Shown here: in pieces, positions 1 through 8,586 of the stretch | Position numbering within the stretch: the stretch's first letter is position 1 | Layout of the letters: the number at the start of each line of letters is the position of its first letter | From: Xanthobacter aminoxidans | GTDB lineage: Bacteria > Pseudomonadota > Alphaproteobacteria > Rhizobiales > Xanthobacteraceae | Assembly (NCBI RefSeq): GCF_023571765.1 | Contig: NZ_JAMJXC010000014.1 | Location: 1 to 64,000, forward strand | Direction: 5' to 3' | Length of the DNA stretch: 64,000 bases | Position numbers and translations under genes: made by a program | The notes under the pieces: model-generated | What the model was told of the DNA's origin: nothing | What the model saw: only the letters and a program-made list of their open reading frames with translations | Databases searched by the model: none

Positions 1-127
1 CGGCGCTGGGCCATCGATCCCCCGCCGAGTTTGCCGCAACAATCGCACTGGAAACCGTGGCCGCCTGAGGCCACAAATCAACCGGCGGACTCTCTCCTCA
101 ACTGGAGGAGAAATGGGGCTCACGTCA
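1..127 (+). mobile_element. Right end of an IS3-family-like insertion sequence
   Basis: The window opens inside an insertion sequence. A transposase C-terminus ends at 68. The following non-coding tail ends at 127 in ggggctcacgtca, a TG...CA-type terminus as in IS3-family elements. Sequence character changes right after 127. The left end lies outside the window, so the group and target duplication cannot be set. Confidence 0.55.
3..68 (+). CDS. IS3-family transposase (integrase core), C-terminal end only
   Basis: Only the last 21 codons are present. They read A-L-G-H-R-S-P-A-E-F-A followed by a short Ala-rich tail and TGA at 66-68. The LGHRSPAEF string matches the conserved C-terminal end of the rve integrase core of IS3-family OrfB proteins, where a LGxxTPAEF motif is typical. 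The DDE catalytic residues lie upstream of the window, so activity cannot be judged. Confidence 0.55.
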   Translation, partial: ALGHRSPAEFAATIALETVAA

Positions 128-384
128 GAGTTTCTGAATGCGGGCGGGTTCTTTGTCGTCAGGGCACAGGCGCATGAGCTTTGACGCAGCACCGCGCCAC
201 GCGGGCGATGTCGCCCGATTGCAGCGCTTCATGCCGTGCGAGACTGAGGAGGTCGACGTCGAAAGAGGCGCGGTCGAGAGCTTCGCGCATCACGGTCGCG
301 CGCTCGCGCGGCGTCTCGACGGCCACAGCGACATCGAAGGCGCCGTTAATCTCGTCGGGCGGGCCGAAGGCGCCGCCCGCGCGT
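128..384 (-). pseudogene. Orphan coding remnant between the IS end and the alcohol dehydrogenase
   Basis: On the minus strand one frame reads continuously from about 384 down to a TGA near 153, with GC-rich third positions and normal composition. Segments include DEINGAFDVAVAVETP, ASFDVDLLSLARHEAL and SGDIARVARCC. It has no start codon and lies directly behind the stop of the upstream gene. It looks like the C-terminal part of a gene truncated or rearranged near the IS. A loose likeness to nucleotidyltransferase-type FDVDLL strings is not enough to name it. Confidence 0.25.
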
Positions 385-1542
385 CTACAGCGCGGCTTCG
401 TAAATGGCGAGAGCGTCCGCCTCGGTGACGGGGCGCGGGTTGTTGACCAGCAAGCGCGTCTGCTTCATCGCCTCCGCAGCCAGAAGCGGCAGGTCGTTGC
501 GGGTGATGCCGACGGCGCCGAGCCCCGGGGGCAGGCCGAGGGCGTGGCTCAGCTCTGCCAATGCCGTGGCAAACGCGGCGGCCCGTTCCGTCGCAGGCAC
601 GTCGGCCAGCTCGGGGAAGGCGTCCGCGGCGATCTCGCCGTAGAGCGTGGCGGCGGCGGGCATGTTGAAGCGCAGCACCGGGGCCAGCACCAGCGCATTG
701 GACAATCCATGCGGCACATGGAAATGCCCGCCGATGGGATAGGCGAGCGCATGCACCGCGGCGACCGGGGAATTGGCGAACGCCTGCCCGGCGAGAAGCG
801 AGCCGAGCAGCATGTCGCTGCGCGCCGCGATATTCGCGCCGTCGAAGGTGGCGGTGCGGATGGCGCCGCCAAGCAGCCCCAAGGCCTGCCGGGCGAGTGT
901 GCGCGACAGCGGATTGTTGTTCGGTGAGGCGGAAGTGTAGGCCTCGATGGCGTGAACCATGGCGTCGATGCCGGTGGCGGCCGTCACCGCCGGAGGCAGG
1001 CTCAGGGTCAACTCGGCGTCGAGGATCGCCATGTCGGGCAGCAGATGCGGTGTCACGACGCCCATCTTCGTGGCGGCGCCCGTGGTGATGATGGAAATGG
1101 GTGTGACTTCCGAGCCGGTTCCGGCGGTGGTGGGCACCAGCACCAGCGGCAAGCGCGGCCCGCGGGCGCGGTTGACGCCGTAGATGTCCGCGAGTGCTTC
1201 GCCGCTGCCGGCGATCAGTGCCGCCACCTTCGCCACGTCCATCGGCGATCCGCCGCCGATGGCAAGGAGGCCGCTCGCCCGGTGCGCTGCGACGAGGTTG
1301 GTCAGGGCGGCGACGTTCGCCTCCGGCGGGTCCGCCACCACGTCGTCGAAAATGGCGACCGCGATCCCGGCGGCAGCGAGGGAGGCGAGGGCGGGAGCGA
1401 CAAGCCCGGCCGTGCGCAGGCTCTTGTCGGTGACGAGGACGACGCGCGGGCCGAGCAGCGGTCCGGCCAGATCTGCGATCCGGCGCGCGGCGCCGGGCTC
1501 GAGCACGATGGAGCGCGTGGTGTTGAAGACGAAACCTGCCAT
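385..1542 (-). CDS. Iron-containing alcohol dehydrogenase
   Basis: Predicted NAD(P)-dependent group III alcohol dehydrogenase of 385 residues, the usual family length. The GGGSPMD dinucleotide-binding motif is at about 96-102, and VPTTAGTGSEVTP follows at about 136-148. Likely iron ligands are Asp193 and His197 (in GIDAMVHAIEAYTS), His264 (VHALAYP) and His278 (HFHVPHG), as in FucO-type enzymes. The ATG at 1542 lies 17 bp behind the stop of the acyl-CoA ligase, so the two are probably co-transcribed. It may interconvert an alcohol or aldehyde produced in the same catabolic route. Maleylacetate reductases share the fold, so substrate is open. Confidence 0.85.
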   Translation of the reverse strand: MAGFVFNTTRSIVLEPGAARRIADLAGPLLGPRVVLVTDKSLRTAGLVAPALASLAAAGIAVAIFDDVVADPPEANVAALTNLVAAHRASGLLAIGGGSPMDVAKVAALIAGSGEALADIYGVNRARGPRLPLVLVPTTAGTGSEVTPISIITTGAATKMGVVTPHLLPDMAILDAELTLSLPPAVTAATGIDAMVHAIEAYTSASPNNNPLSRTLARQALGLLGGAIRTATFDGANIAARSDMLLGSLLAGQAFANSPVAAVHALAYPIGGHFHVPHGLSNALVLAPVLRFNMPAAATLYGEIAADAFPELADVPATERAAAFATALAELSHALGLPPGLGAVGITRNDLPLLAAEAMKQTRLLVNNPRPVTEADALAIYEAAL

Positions 1543-1559
1543 GGTCTGCCTTTCCGCCG

Positions 1560-3167
1560 TCAGGAGCCGCGACCGATGCGGATGCCCGCGGCTTCCCGGT
1601 CGAAGGTGTCGGAGGTGACGCCGGCGGCGCGCAACTCGTGCTTCTGCACCTTGCCGCTTGCGGTCTTGGGCAGCGCTTCCACCTGCCGGACATAGCGCGG
1701 CACCATGTAGTGCGGGATGCCGGCGGCCAGGAAGCGGATGAGGTCCTCGGCGTCGAGAGTCGCACCGTCCACCGGCGTCACCACCACCAGAACCTCGTCC
1801 TCGCTGAGGGCGCTGGGCACGGCCACCGCGGCGCATTCCTTCACTGCTGGATGGGTGCGCACCTCGGCTTCCAGCGCGAACGAGGAGATGTTCTCGCCGC
1901 GGCGGCGGATGACGTCCTTCAGCCGGTCGACGAAGAAGAAGTTGCCATCGGCGGTTCGGCGGAAGCCGTCGCCGGTGTGGAACCAGCCGTTGCGCATCGC
2001 CTCGGCGGTGGCCGCGGGATTGTTGTAGTAGCCCTTCATCAGGGCCCACGGCCGGTGGGCGCGGATGACGAGCTCGCCGGTCGCCCCCTCCGGCACCTCA
2101 AGGTCGTGCTCGTCGACGATGCGCAGTTCGAACCAGGGGCGGGGCTGGCCGGCGATGCCCTTTTCGGTGATGCCGGGGCCGGCGTGGAGGGGGCTCGCGA
2201 TCTCGGTCATGTTGTAGATGGTCCAGGCCTCGACGCCGAAGCGTTCGGCGAAGGCAGGACCATCCTCGCTGAAGGGCGTGATGAAGGCGCGGCGCAGGGG
2301 ATGGTCACGGTCGGTCGCGGCCGGCGGGGCCTTCAGGAGGAAGCTCGCCATCACGCCAAGCAGCAGCACGTAGGTGGATCCGGTCTCGCGTACGGCGGGC
2401 CAGAAGTCCTGGGTGCGGAACTCCCGCATCATGCCGATGGAAAGGCCGCGCGCGAGCTGGGCGTAGACGTAGAGCGTCGATCCGCAGTGGAAGATGGGGC
2501 CGCAGATCAGGCAGCGCTCGTCGTCCGCCACGGCGAACGCGTCGGGGCCCATGGTGTAGAGCTGGGTGTAGGACGAGATCACGCCCTTCGGGCTCCCCGT
2601 CGTGCCCGAGGTGTACATGATGGCCTGGGTGTCCCACGGCTCGATGGGGCGGTCGAGGTCGAGATCGGCGGGGGCGAAATCGTCCCGGTCCTCCAGGGCC
2701 ACGACATCGAGGCCCGGCACCGTCTCAGGCGCGCCCGCCACCGTGAGGACGACGGAGAGCTTGCCCGGCGCCACCTCCCGCAGGCGGGGCAGAAGACTTG
2801 CCTCCGCGATCATCAGCGGGGCGTCGGCATCGTTCAGGATGTGCTCCAGTGGCCGGCCGCGGCTCGCAGTATTGAGGGGCACGTAGACAGCGCCGAGGTA
2901 GTTGATGGCGAACCAGGTGGCCAGCAGCTCGGGCCCGTTGCCCATGAAGCAGAGCACATGGTCGCCCCGCCGGACGCCATGGCGGACGAGCGTGGCCGCG
3001 CGCCGGCGCACGCGGGCGAGCGTCTCCGCATAACTCCAGGTGCAGGTTTCGGCAGGCCCCGGCCAGAATTGCACGAAGGGCGCCTGCGGCCGCTCCGCCG
3101 CGCGGCGCTCAAGCATGGCGCGCAGCACCGCATGGTCGCGCGACAGCGCTGCTTCCCGCTCGCTCAT
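1560..3167 (-). CDS. AMP-dependent acyl-CoA synthetase/ligase
   Basis: Adenylate-forming enzyme of 535 residues that would activate a carboxylic acid to its CoA thioester. The P-loop-like signature IMYTSGTTGSPKG is at 183-195. Further motifs are IYNMTEIASP, the GWFHTGDG hinge, VDRLKDVIRRRGENIS and the C-terminal lysine region LPKTASGKVQKHE. It resembles the crotonobetaine/carnitine-CoA ligase branch. I chose the ATG at 3167 over an upstream start because a GGGGAGGACGAGG ribosome site sits just ahead of it and the upstream extension is Arg-rich and unlike the family. It leads the minus-strand operon and is divergent from a crotonase across a TetR-type palindrome. Confidence 0.9.
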   Translation of the reverse strand: MSEREAALSRDHAVLRAMLERRAAERPQAPFVQFWPGPAETCTWSYAETLARVRRRAATLVRHGVRRGDHVLCFMGNGPELLATWFAINYLGAVYVPLNTASRGRPLEHILNDADAPLMIAEASLLPRLREVAPGKLSVVLTVAGAPETVPGLDVVALEDRDDFAPADLDLDRPIEPWDTQAIMYTSGTTGSPKGVISSYTQLYTMGPDAFAVADDERCLICGPIFHCGSTLYVYAQLARGLSIGMMREFRTQDFWPAVRETGSTYVLLLGVMASFLLKAPPAATDRDHPLRRAFITPFSEDGPAFAERFGVEAWTIYNMTEIASPLHAGPGITEKGIAGQPRPWFELRIVDEHDLEVPEGATGELVIRAHRPWALMKGYYNNPAATAEAMRNGWFHTGDGFRRTADGNFFFVDRLKDVIRRRGENISSFALEAEVRTHPAVKECAAVAVPSALSEDEVLVVVTPVDGATLDAEDLIRFLAAGIPHYMVPRYVRQVEALPKTASGKVQKHELRAAGVTSDTFDREAAGIRIGRGS

Positions 3168-3237
3168 CCTCGTCCTCCCCCTTGGCCGGCGTATTCGTGA
3201 CGCCCTTGGAGCCTGTTGCAAAGGCTTAATCCTTATG

Positions 3238-3257
3238 CAACATACTCAGTAGTATGT
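3238..3257. promoter_or_regulatory. TetR-type operator palindrome, copy 1
   Basis: ACATACT-CAGT-AGTATGT (3240-3257) is a perfect 7-bp inverted repeat with a 4-nt spacer. It lies between the divergent ligase (start 3167) and crotonase (start 3291). A nearly identical element is at 9094-9112, and caacatactcNgtagtatg is shared by both. The likely binder is the TetR protein encoded at 9233. Confidence 0.7.
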
Positions 3258-3290
3258 AAAGGACGGGCTGTTCGGAGGGCCTGCGGCGCC

Positions 3291-4022
3291 ATGAAAATCG
3301 TGGAGATCGAGCGGGCCGGCACCATCGCAGTCGTGCGCTACGACCGCGGCGGCAAGGCGAATGCCCTGAGCCTTGCCGCCATCGAGGCGCTCACGGCCGC
3401 CGCGGCGGAGCTGGAGGCGGACACGACGGTGCGGGTCGTGGTGCTTGCCGGCACGCCCACCCGGTTCTCCGCCGGGGTGGACCTCAAGGACGAGGCCCTT
3501 TGGCGGCCGGATGACGACATCGCAGCGCGCCATCATGCCATGGCCGCAGGCGGACGCATGTCCGAGCGCTGGCGCCGTCTGCCGCAGGCGGTGATCGCCG
3601 CGGTGGAGGGGCCGGCCATCGGCGGCGGCGCGATCCTGGCGCTGGCGGCCGACTTCCGGGTTCTGGCGGACGGCGCCTTCTTCCGTTTCCCGGAGGTGCG
3701 CCTCGGCATGACGCTCGGCTGGGGCGGCCTGCCGCTGCTCTCCGCTCTGGTGGGGCCGGCCCGCGCCAAGCGGCTCCTCTTCTGCGACGAGACCGTCTCC
3801 GCCGCCGAGGCGGTGGCGATGGGCCTTGCCGACAGGAGCGCACCGCAGGGCGGCGCACTCGACGCCGCGCGGGCGTGGGCCGGCGAGATCGCGGCCTGCC
3901 CACCCCTCGCCCTCGCCATGACCAAGCGCGCGCTTGATGGCTCGGCGGGTGGCAACTGGGCCGCGGCCTACGAGGCCGACCAGTTCCTGCTGTCCAGGCT
4001 GGTTTCGGAGGCGACCAGCTAA
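3291..4022 (+). CDS. Enoyl-CoA hydratase/isomerase (crotonase) family protein
   Basis: Crotonase-fold protein of 243 residues. RFSAGVDLKDE (about 58-68) and GPAIGGGAILALAADF (107-122) form the CoA-binding and oxyanion-hole region. In classical hydratases GGG is followed by C-E-L carrying one catalytic Glu; here the equivalent is A-I-L, so that Glu is replaced by a hydrophobic residue. The second Glu is kept in FRFPEVRLG (Glu135). This points to an isomerase, lyase or CoA-hydrolase role as much as a hydratase. The ATG at 3291 has CGGAGG upstream. It is transcribed away from the ligase from the shared operator region. Confidence 0.85.
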   Translation: MKIVEIERAGTIAVVRYDRGGKANALSLAAIEALTAAAAELEADTTVRVVVLAGTPTRFSAGVDLKDEALWRPDDDIAARHHAMAAGGRMSERWRRLPQAVIAAVEGPAIGGGAILALAADFRVLADGAFFRFPEVRLGMTLGWGGLPLLSALVGPARAKRLLFCDETVSAAEAVAMGLADRSAPQGGALDAARAWAGEIAACPPLALAMTKRALDGSAGGNWAAAYEADQFLLSRLVSEATS

Positions 4023-4096
4023 CGGGTCGTCCCGTCAAGCAACGACGGCGGGCTCAAACCGCCGCGTCCCCAAAAGCACCCAAGGGAGGATATCTG

Positions 4097-5299
4097 ATGA
4101 CGCGCGGATTTTTCGGCTGCGCCGCTCTGGCGGCGCTCGTCCTGTCCGGCGGTCCGGCGGCTGCGGAGACCTGGCGTCTTGGCGTGCTCACGGACATGTC
4201 CGGCATGAACGCGGACCTCGCCGGTCCCGGTTCCGTCGCTGCGGCGAAGATGGCGGTGGAGGATTTCGGCGGCAAGCTGCTCGGCCGTGACGTCGAGGTC
4301 ATCGTCGGTGACCACCAGAACAAGCCGGACGTGGGCGCCAGCCTAGCGCGCGGCTGGATCGACCAGCAGAACGTGAAGGCCATCATCGATGTGCCGACGT
4401 CCTCGGTCGCCATGGCGGTGCAGGAGGTGACGCGCAACACCGACACCGCATTCCTCGTCTCCACCGCGGGTTCCTCGGAGCTGACGGGCAAGGCGTGCTC
4501 GCCCTCCACCGCCCACTGGACGTGGGACACCTATGCCCTCGCCAACGGCACCGGCCGCGCCATGACGCAGGACGGTGGCAAGAGCTGGTTCTTCATCACC
4601 GTGGACTACACCTTCGGCCATGCGCTGGAGAAGGACACGAGCGAGGCCGTGAAGGCGGCGGGCGGCACCGTGGTGGGCAGCGTGCGGCACCCGCGCGAGA
4701 CCTCGGATTTCTCCTCCTACCTGCTGAAGGCGCAGGCCTCTGGCGCCAAGGTGGTGGCGCTGGCCAACTCCTCCGGCGACACCATGACTGCGCTGAAGCA
4801 GGCGCAGGAATTCGGCATCACCCAGGGTGGCCAGCGCATCGCCGGGATGCTGCTGTTCCTCACCGACGTGCATGCGGTCGGGCTCGACATCGCCAAGGGC
4901 CTGACGCTGACCACCGGTTTCTACTGGGACTATGACGACGCGACGCGTGCCTGGTCGAAGCGGTATGCGCAGCGCATGAACGGCCGGATGCCGACCATGG
5001 TGCATGCGGGCGTCTATTCGGCGGTGACGAATTTCCTGAAGGCCGCCGAGGCGGCCGGCACCGTCACCGGATCGCAGGTGATGGCCAAGCTGCGCGAGGC
5101 CCCCATCAACGATTTCTTCGCCCGCAACGCCTATCTGCGCAAGGACGGTCGCCTCGTGCACGACATGTACCTCGTGGAGGTGAAGGCGCCGAAGGACTCC
5201 AAGGGGCCGTGGGACTATTACAAGGTTCTGCGCACCATCCCCGGAAAGGAAGCGTTCCGCCCCATCGAGGAGAGCGCCTGCCCGCTGGTGAAGGGCTGA
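4097..5299 (+). CDS. ABC transporter substrate-binding protein, branched-chain amino acid/urea type
   Basis: Periplasmic binding protein of 400 residues. An N-terminal signal peptide (hydrophobic 8-18, probable cleavage after GPAAA near residue 23) is followed by LGVLTDMSGMNADLAG and VEVIVGDHQNKPDVG, typical of the Leu/Ile/Val-binding (Peripla_BP_6) fold. SD gggagg lies 8 bp before the ATG. No permease or ATPase genes are next to it, so the rest of the transporter must be elsewhere or shared. Position inside a CoA-ester catabolic cluster suggests it captures the acid substrate or an amino-acid-like precursor. That is inference. Confidence 0.85.
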   Translation: MTRGFFGCAALAALVLSGGPAAAETWRLGVLTDMSGMNADLAGPGSVAAAKMAVEDFGGKLLGRDVEVIVGDHQNKPDVGASLARGWIDQQNVKAIIDVPTSSVAMAVQEVTRNTDTAFLVSTAGSSELTGKACSPSTAHWTWDTYALANGTGRAMTQDGGKSWFFITVDYTFGHALEKDTSEAVKAAGGTVVGSVRHPRETSDFSSYLLKAQASGAKVVALANSSGDTMTALKQAQEFGITQGGQRIAGMLLFLTDVHAVGLDIAKGLTLTTGFYWDYDDATRAWSKRYAQRMNGRMPTMVHAGVYSAVTNFLKAAEAAGTVTGSQVMAKLREAPINDFFARNAYLRKDGRLVHDMYLVEVKAPKDSKGPWDYYKVLRTIPGKEAFRPIEESACPLVKG

Positions 5300-5378
5300 G
5301 GGTCTCTCCGGACGGAACGGGTCGGGCGCCCGCAGCCCCTGGATGCCGGCGCAGGAGAAATGGACTTCGTGCAGGACC

Positions 5379-5401
5379 GGGGAGGCCGTCGCGGCCTCCC
5401 C
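5379..5401 (+). terminator. Stem-loop behind the solute-binding protein gene
   Basis: GGGGAGGCC-GTCGC-GGCCTCCCC is a perfect 9-bp stem with a 5-nt loop. No long T run follows. It argues against the thioesterase start codon upstream of it. Confidence 0.55.
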
Positions 5402-5426
5402 GTCTTCGGTGAGGGAGGGAGCCGTC

Positions 5427-5933
5427 GTGGACCATTCGCAGCAGAAGGCTGCCGTTTCCGGCATCGTCATTCTGGCTGACCGCGTCCGCCCGGAATGGGT
5501 GGATTACAACGGCCATATGGGCGATTTCGCCTATGGCATCGTCTTTTCCGATGCCGCCACGGCCTACATGGAGCGCCTGGGGCTGGACGCCGACTATCGC
5601 ACCACGCAGGCTGCAACTCTCTACACGCTCGACAGCCGGATCGGATACCTTCACGAATGCCACGAGGGCATGGCGCTTTCGGTCGAGCTGGTGGTGCTGG
5701 CGGCGGATGCCAAGCGCATGCACATCCTCATGCGGCTCATCGATGCCGAGGGCGTGGCGCTCGCCTTGTGCGAACAGGTGCTGATGCATGTCTCCCGCGC
5801 TGCGGGCGCGCCACGGGCCGCGCCCTTTCCTGCCCACGTGCAGATGCGCCTTGATGCCGATGCGGCGGCCCACGCCCCCCTCCCGCGCCCGGCCTGGCTC
5901 GACAGACGCATCGGCCTTTCGGCACGGGGCTGA
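5427..5933 (+). CDS. Hotdog-fold acyl-CoA thioesterase, carnitine/betainyl-CoA thioesterase-like
   Basis: Hotdog protein of 168 residues with VRPEWVDYNGHMGDFAY near the N-terminus, the motif of 4HBT-type thioesterases often found beside carnitine dehydrogenase (betainyl-CoA thioesterase-like). It would hydrolyse an acyl-CoA to free acid and CoA. I chose the GTG at 5427, which has GAGGGAGGGA 7-8 bp upstream. An ATG at 5343 is in frame, but it would place a strong stem-loop inside the coding region. The C-terminal 25 residues are Ala/Pro-rich. The carnitine-type ligase upstream fits a quaternary-ammonium or carnitine-like acid as substrate, but this is weak. Confidence 0.75.
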   Translation: MDHSQQKAAVSGIVILADRVRPEWVDYNGHMGDFAYGIVFSDAATAYMERLGLDADYRTTQAATLYTLDSRIGYLHECHEGMALSVELVVLAADAKRMHILMRLIDAEGVALALCEQVLMHVSRAAGAPRAAPFPAHVQMRLDADAAAHAPLPRPAWLDRRIGLSARG

Positions 5934-5945
5934 TCCTGGGGCGCC

Positions 5946-5977
5946 AAAAAACCGGCCCCGGACTGCTCCGGGGCCTT
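5946..5977. terminator. Bidirectional terminator between convergent genes
   Basis: GGCCCCGGA-CTGC-TCCGGGGCC (5954-5975) is a perfect 9-bp stem. An A6 run precedes it, giving a T run for minus-strand transcripts. It sits between the stops at 5933 and 5997. Confidence 0.7.
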
Positions 5978-5996
5978 CAGGCTGCTCGGGAGAAAC

Positions 5997-7199
5997 TCAC
6001 GCCACCTCGAACAGGCCGGCCGCGCCCATGCCGCCGCCCACGCACATGGTGACCACCACGTAGCGTGCGCCCCGGCGGCGGCCCTCGATGAGGGCATGGC
6101 CTGTCATGCGGGCGCCGGACATGCCGTAGGGATGGCCGATGGAGATGGCGCCGCCGTTCACATTCAGCCGGTCGTCGGGAATGCCGAGCCGGTCGCGGCA
6201 ATAGAGGAGCTGGGCAGCGAAAGCCTCGTTCAGCTCCCACAGGCCGATGTCGTCCACCGTCAGGCCGTGACGGGCCAGCAGCTTCGGCACGGCGAAGACC
6301 GGGCCGATCCCCATTTCTTCCGGCGCGCAGCCCGCCACCGCCATGCCGCGGTAGATGCCCAGCGGAGAAAGTCCGCGCCGCTCGGCCGCCCTGGCCTCCA
6401 TCAGCACGCAGGCGGAGGCCCCGTCAGAGAGCTGAGAGGCGTTGCCCGCGGTCACGCATCGGCCTTCCGCCACCTCGATGCCGCCCTTGAACACCGGCTT
6501 CAGCGCCGCGAGGCCCTCCGCGGTCGTGTCGGCGCGGTTCCCCTCGTCCTGCGTGAGGCGCACCGCCTCGCGGCGGGTCTCGCCCGTGGCCTTGTCGGCG
6601 ACGACCTTCACGGTGTCGAGGGGCACGATCTCGTCGTCGAAAGCGCCGCGGGCCTGCGCCTGCGCCGTGCGCTGCTGGGACTGGAGGGCATAGGCATCCT
6701 GCGCCGCGCGGGAGACGCCGTAGCGCGCGGCCACGATCTCGGCGGTCTCGATCATGCTCATGTAGGTCGAGGGCACGTGAGCATCCAGCCAGGCGTCGTG
6801 CCAGCCAAAGACGTTCATGCGCTCGTTCTGCACCAGCGAGACCTGCTCGACGCCGCCGCCGACCGCGATCTCCATGCCCTCGCCGACAATCTGCCGGGCA
6901 GCGATGGAGATGGCCATGAGACCCGAGGCGCACTGGCGGTCGACGCTCTGGCCAGGCACCTGGACGGGCAGGCCGGCGCGCAGCGCGGCGGTCCGGCCGA
7001 TGTTCATGTGCGTCGTGCCTTGCTGCAGGGCGGCACCCATGATGACATCCTCCACCTCGCCGCCCTCGATGCCGGCGCGGGCGAGCGCGCTCGCAATGGC
7101 GTGGCCGGCGAGCTGAGGGGCGCTGGTGTCGTTGAACGCACCGCGATAGGCCTTGGCGATGGGCGTTCGGACGGTGGAGACGACGACGGCTTCCCTCAT
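5997..7199 (-). CDS. Acetyl-CoA acyltransferase (thiolase)
   Basis: Thiolase of 400 residues. Nucleophile Cys90 is in [16 protein letters not shown] carries the CoA-binding Asn/Phe, His356 is in [14 protein letters not shown] and the second catalytic Cys386 is in [10 protein letters not shown]. It would cleave a 3-ketoacyl-CoA with CoA in a beta-oxidation-like final step. It is the last gene of a four-gene minus-strand operon (MaoC, SDR, thioesterase, thiolase). Its ATG overlaps the stop of the thioesterase gene, which suggests coupled translation. The conserved [11 protein letters not shown] is typical of degradative thiolases. Confidence 0.92.
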   Translation of the reverse strand: MREAVVVSTVRTPIAKAYRGAFNDTSAPQLAGHAIASALARAGIEGGEVEDVIMGAALQQGTTHMNIGRTAALRAGLPVQVPGQSVDRQCASGLMAISIAARQIVGEGMEIAVGGGVEQVSLVQNERMNVFGWHDAWLDAHVPSTYMSMIETAEIVAARYGVSRAAQDAYALQSQQRTAQAQARGAFDDEIVPLDTVKVVADKATGETRREAVRLTQDEGNRADTTAEGLAALKPVFKGGIEVAEGRCVTAGNASQLSDGASACVLMEARAAERRGLSPLGIYRGMAVAGCAPEEMGIGPVFAVPKLLARHGLTVDDIGLWELNEAFAAQLLYCRDRLGIPDDRLNVNGGAISIGHPYGMSGARMTGHALIEGRRRGARYVVVTMCVGGGMGAAGLFEVA

Positions 7200-7657
7200 G
7201 ATGCGGGATCCTTCCGGGGAACGTGGAGCGTTGCTGCGAGGGCCCGCAGCTCCGGGCTGAGCGGCTGTGGACGGCGGCTGGCGCGGTCCACATAGACATG
7301 GATGGTGCGCCCCACCGCGGCTGTGAGGGGAGCGCCGGACCGGAACAGGCCGAAGCCCCAGGTGAGGCTGGAGCTGCCGATGCGCTCGATGCGCACGCCA
7401 ACCTCCACTTCGTCCGGGTAGCTCACCTCGGAGAAGTAGTCGCAGCCGACCTTGGCGACGATGCCGATGGGCCCGGTGCCGGCGAAGTCGAGCGCACCCG
7501 CCCCGATCAGCGCCCGGTTGAGGGCGCTGTCGAAATATTCGAGATAGACCACGTTGTTCATGTGGCCGTAGCGGTCCACGTCGTTCCAGCGCGTCTGCAT
7601 GGCATAGAGGCGCGGGAACGCCGTCCGCCCTTCGGGGGCGGGGCGAGGCTCGCTCAT
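7196..7657 (-). CDS. Acyl-CoA thioesterase, 4-hydroxybenzoyl-CoA thioesterase type
   Basis: Hotdog protein of 153 residues. [19 protein letters not shown] contains the catalytic Asp and the GHMNN turn of 4HBT-family thioesterases, followed by [19 protein letters not shown]. It lies in the middle of the MaoC-SDR-thioesterase-thiolase operon and overlaps the thiolase start by 4 bp. It is not closely similar to the thioesterase at 5427, so the cluster carries two distinct hotdog thioesterases. It may salvage CoA from dead-end intermediates. Confidence 0.85.
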   Translation of the reverse strand: MSEPRPAPEGRTAFPRLYAMQTRWNDVDRYGHMNNVVYLEYFDSALNRALIGAGALDFAGTGPIGIVAKVGCDYFSEVSYPDEVEVGVRIERIGSSSLTWGFGLFRSGAPLTAAVGRTIHVYVDRASRRPQPLSPELRALAATLHVPRKDPAS

Positions 7658-7668
7658 GGAAGCTCCCT

Positions 7669-8586
7669 TCAGGCCGCCGCGATGGCTGCGGCCTTGGCGC
7701 GCGCGATGATGCGCTCCACATGGGCAAGGCCGGCCTCGGTCTCGATCGCATTGTCCAGCCGGGCGAGATCGGCAAAGGCGGCCGCCACCGCTTCGGGGGT
7801 GCGCTGGCTCTGCGGCAGGAACACGCCTTCCGTCTCCACGATCGCCATGCGTGACACGGTGCCCGCGCCGGCGAGCAAAGCGGTGCGGCTCGGCGCCTCC
7901 TCGCTCACGAGGTAGAGGGCGGCGGGCGTGACATTCTCGGGGGCGAGATGGGCGAGGGTCTGCTCGTCCATCATGTCGCCGGTCATGCGGGTGGCGGCCG
8001 TGGGCAGAACGGCGTTGACGCGTATGCCGTACTTTTCGCCCTCGAAATGCAGCACGTTCATGAGGCCGATGAGCCCGGCCTTGGCGGCGCCGTAGTTGGA
8101 CTGGCCGAAATTGCCGTAGACGCCGGAGGTGGAGGAGGTCATCAGCACGCGGCCGTATTTCTGCGCGCGCATGGTCTCCCACACCGCCTTGGTGGCGTTG
8201 GCCGAGCCGAGCAGATGCACCGCCACCACGGCCGCGAAATCCGCCATATCCATCTTGGCGAAGGTGCGGTCGCGCAGGATGCCGGCGTTGTTGATGAGGA
8301 TGTCGATGCGGCCGAACGCCTGCAGGGCCGCCGCTGCCATCGCTTCCATGTCCGAAGCGGAGGTGACGTTGCCGCCGTCCGCGAGCGCCTCGCCGCCGCT
8401 GGAGCGGATCTCGTCCACCACCGCCTGCGCTGCGGCGGTCGAGCCGCCGGTGCCGTCGCGGGCGCCGCCGAAATCGTTCACCACCACCTTGGCGCCGCGG
8501 CGGGCGAGCTCCAGCGCATGCGCGCGGCCGAGCCCGCCGCCGGCGCCCGTGACGATGGCCACCCGCCCCTCGAACGAGATGCTCAT
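7669..8586 (-). CDS. SDR 3-hydroxyacyl-CoA dehydrogenase, multifunctional-enzyme type 2-like
   Basis: Short-chain dehydrogenase of 305 residues. The NAD(P)-binding TGAGGGLG is at 13-20, [13 protein letters not shown] follows the second strand, INNAG is at about 98-102 and the Ser/Tyr/Lys set is in S151-S154, Tyr165 and Lys169 (NYGAAK). The [12 protein letters not shown] segment and the C-terminal extension resemble the (3R)-hydroxyacyl-CoA dehydrogenase domain of HSD17B4-type enzymes. The MaoC hydratase upstream gives an R-specific hydration/oxidation pair. The start overlaps the MaoC stop (ATGA-type). Confidence 0.88.
   Translation of the reverse strand: MSISFEGRVAIVTGAGGGLGRAHALELARRGAKVVVNDFGGARDGTGGSTAAAQAVVDEIRSSGGEALADGGNVTSASDMEAMAAAALQAFGRIDILINNAGILRDRTFAKMDMADFAAVVAVHLLGSANATKAVWETMRAQKYGRVLMTSSTSGVYGNFGQSNYGAAKAGLIGLMNVLHFEGEKYGIRVNAVLPTAATRMTGDMMDEQTLAHLAPENVTPAALYLVSEEAPSRTALLAGAGTVSRMAIVETEGVFLPQSQRTPEAVAAAFADLARLDNAIETEAGLAHVERIIARAKAAAIAAA

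Noticed and set aside
1638-3200. 520-codon plus-strand reading frame
   Set aside because: It is antisense to the acyl-CoA ligase, rich in Arg/Gly/His and without any family motif; the minus-strand gene has all ligase motifs.
4023-4096. Small hairpin ACGGG-tcgt-CCCGT behind the crotonase gene
   Set aside because: The stem is only five pairs with no T run, too weak to call a terminator.
5343-5426. Upstream ATG extension of the thioesterase gene
   Set aside because: It would contain the stem-loop at 5,379-5,401 and lacks a ribosome site; the GTG at 5,427 has a strong one.
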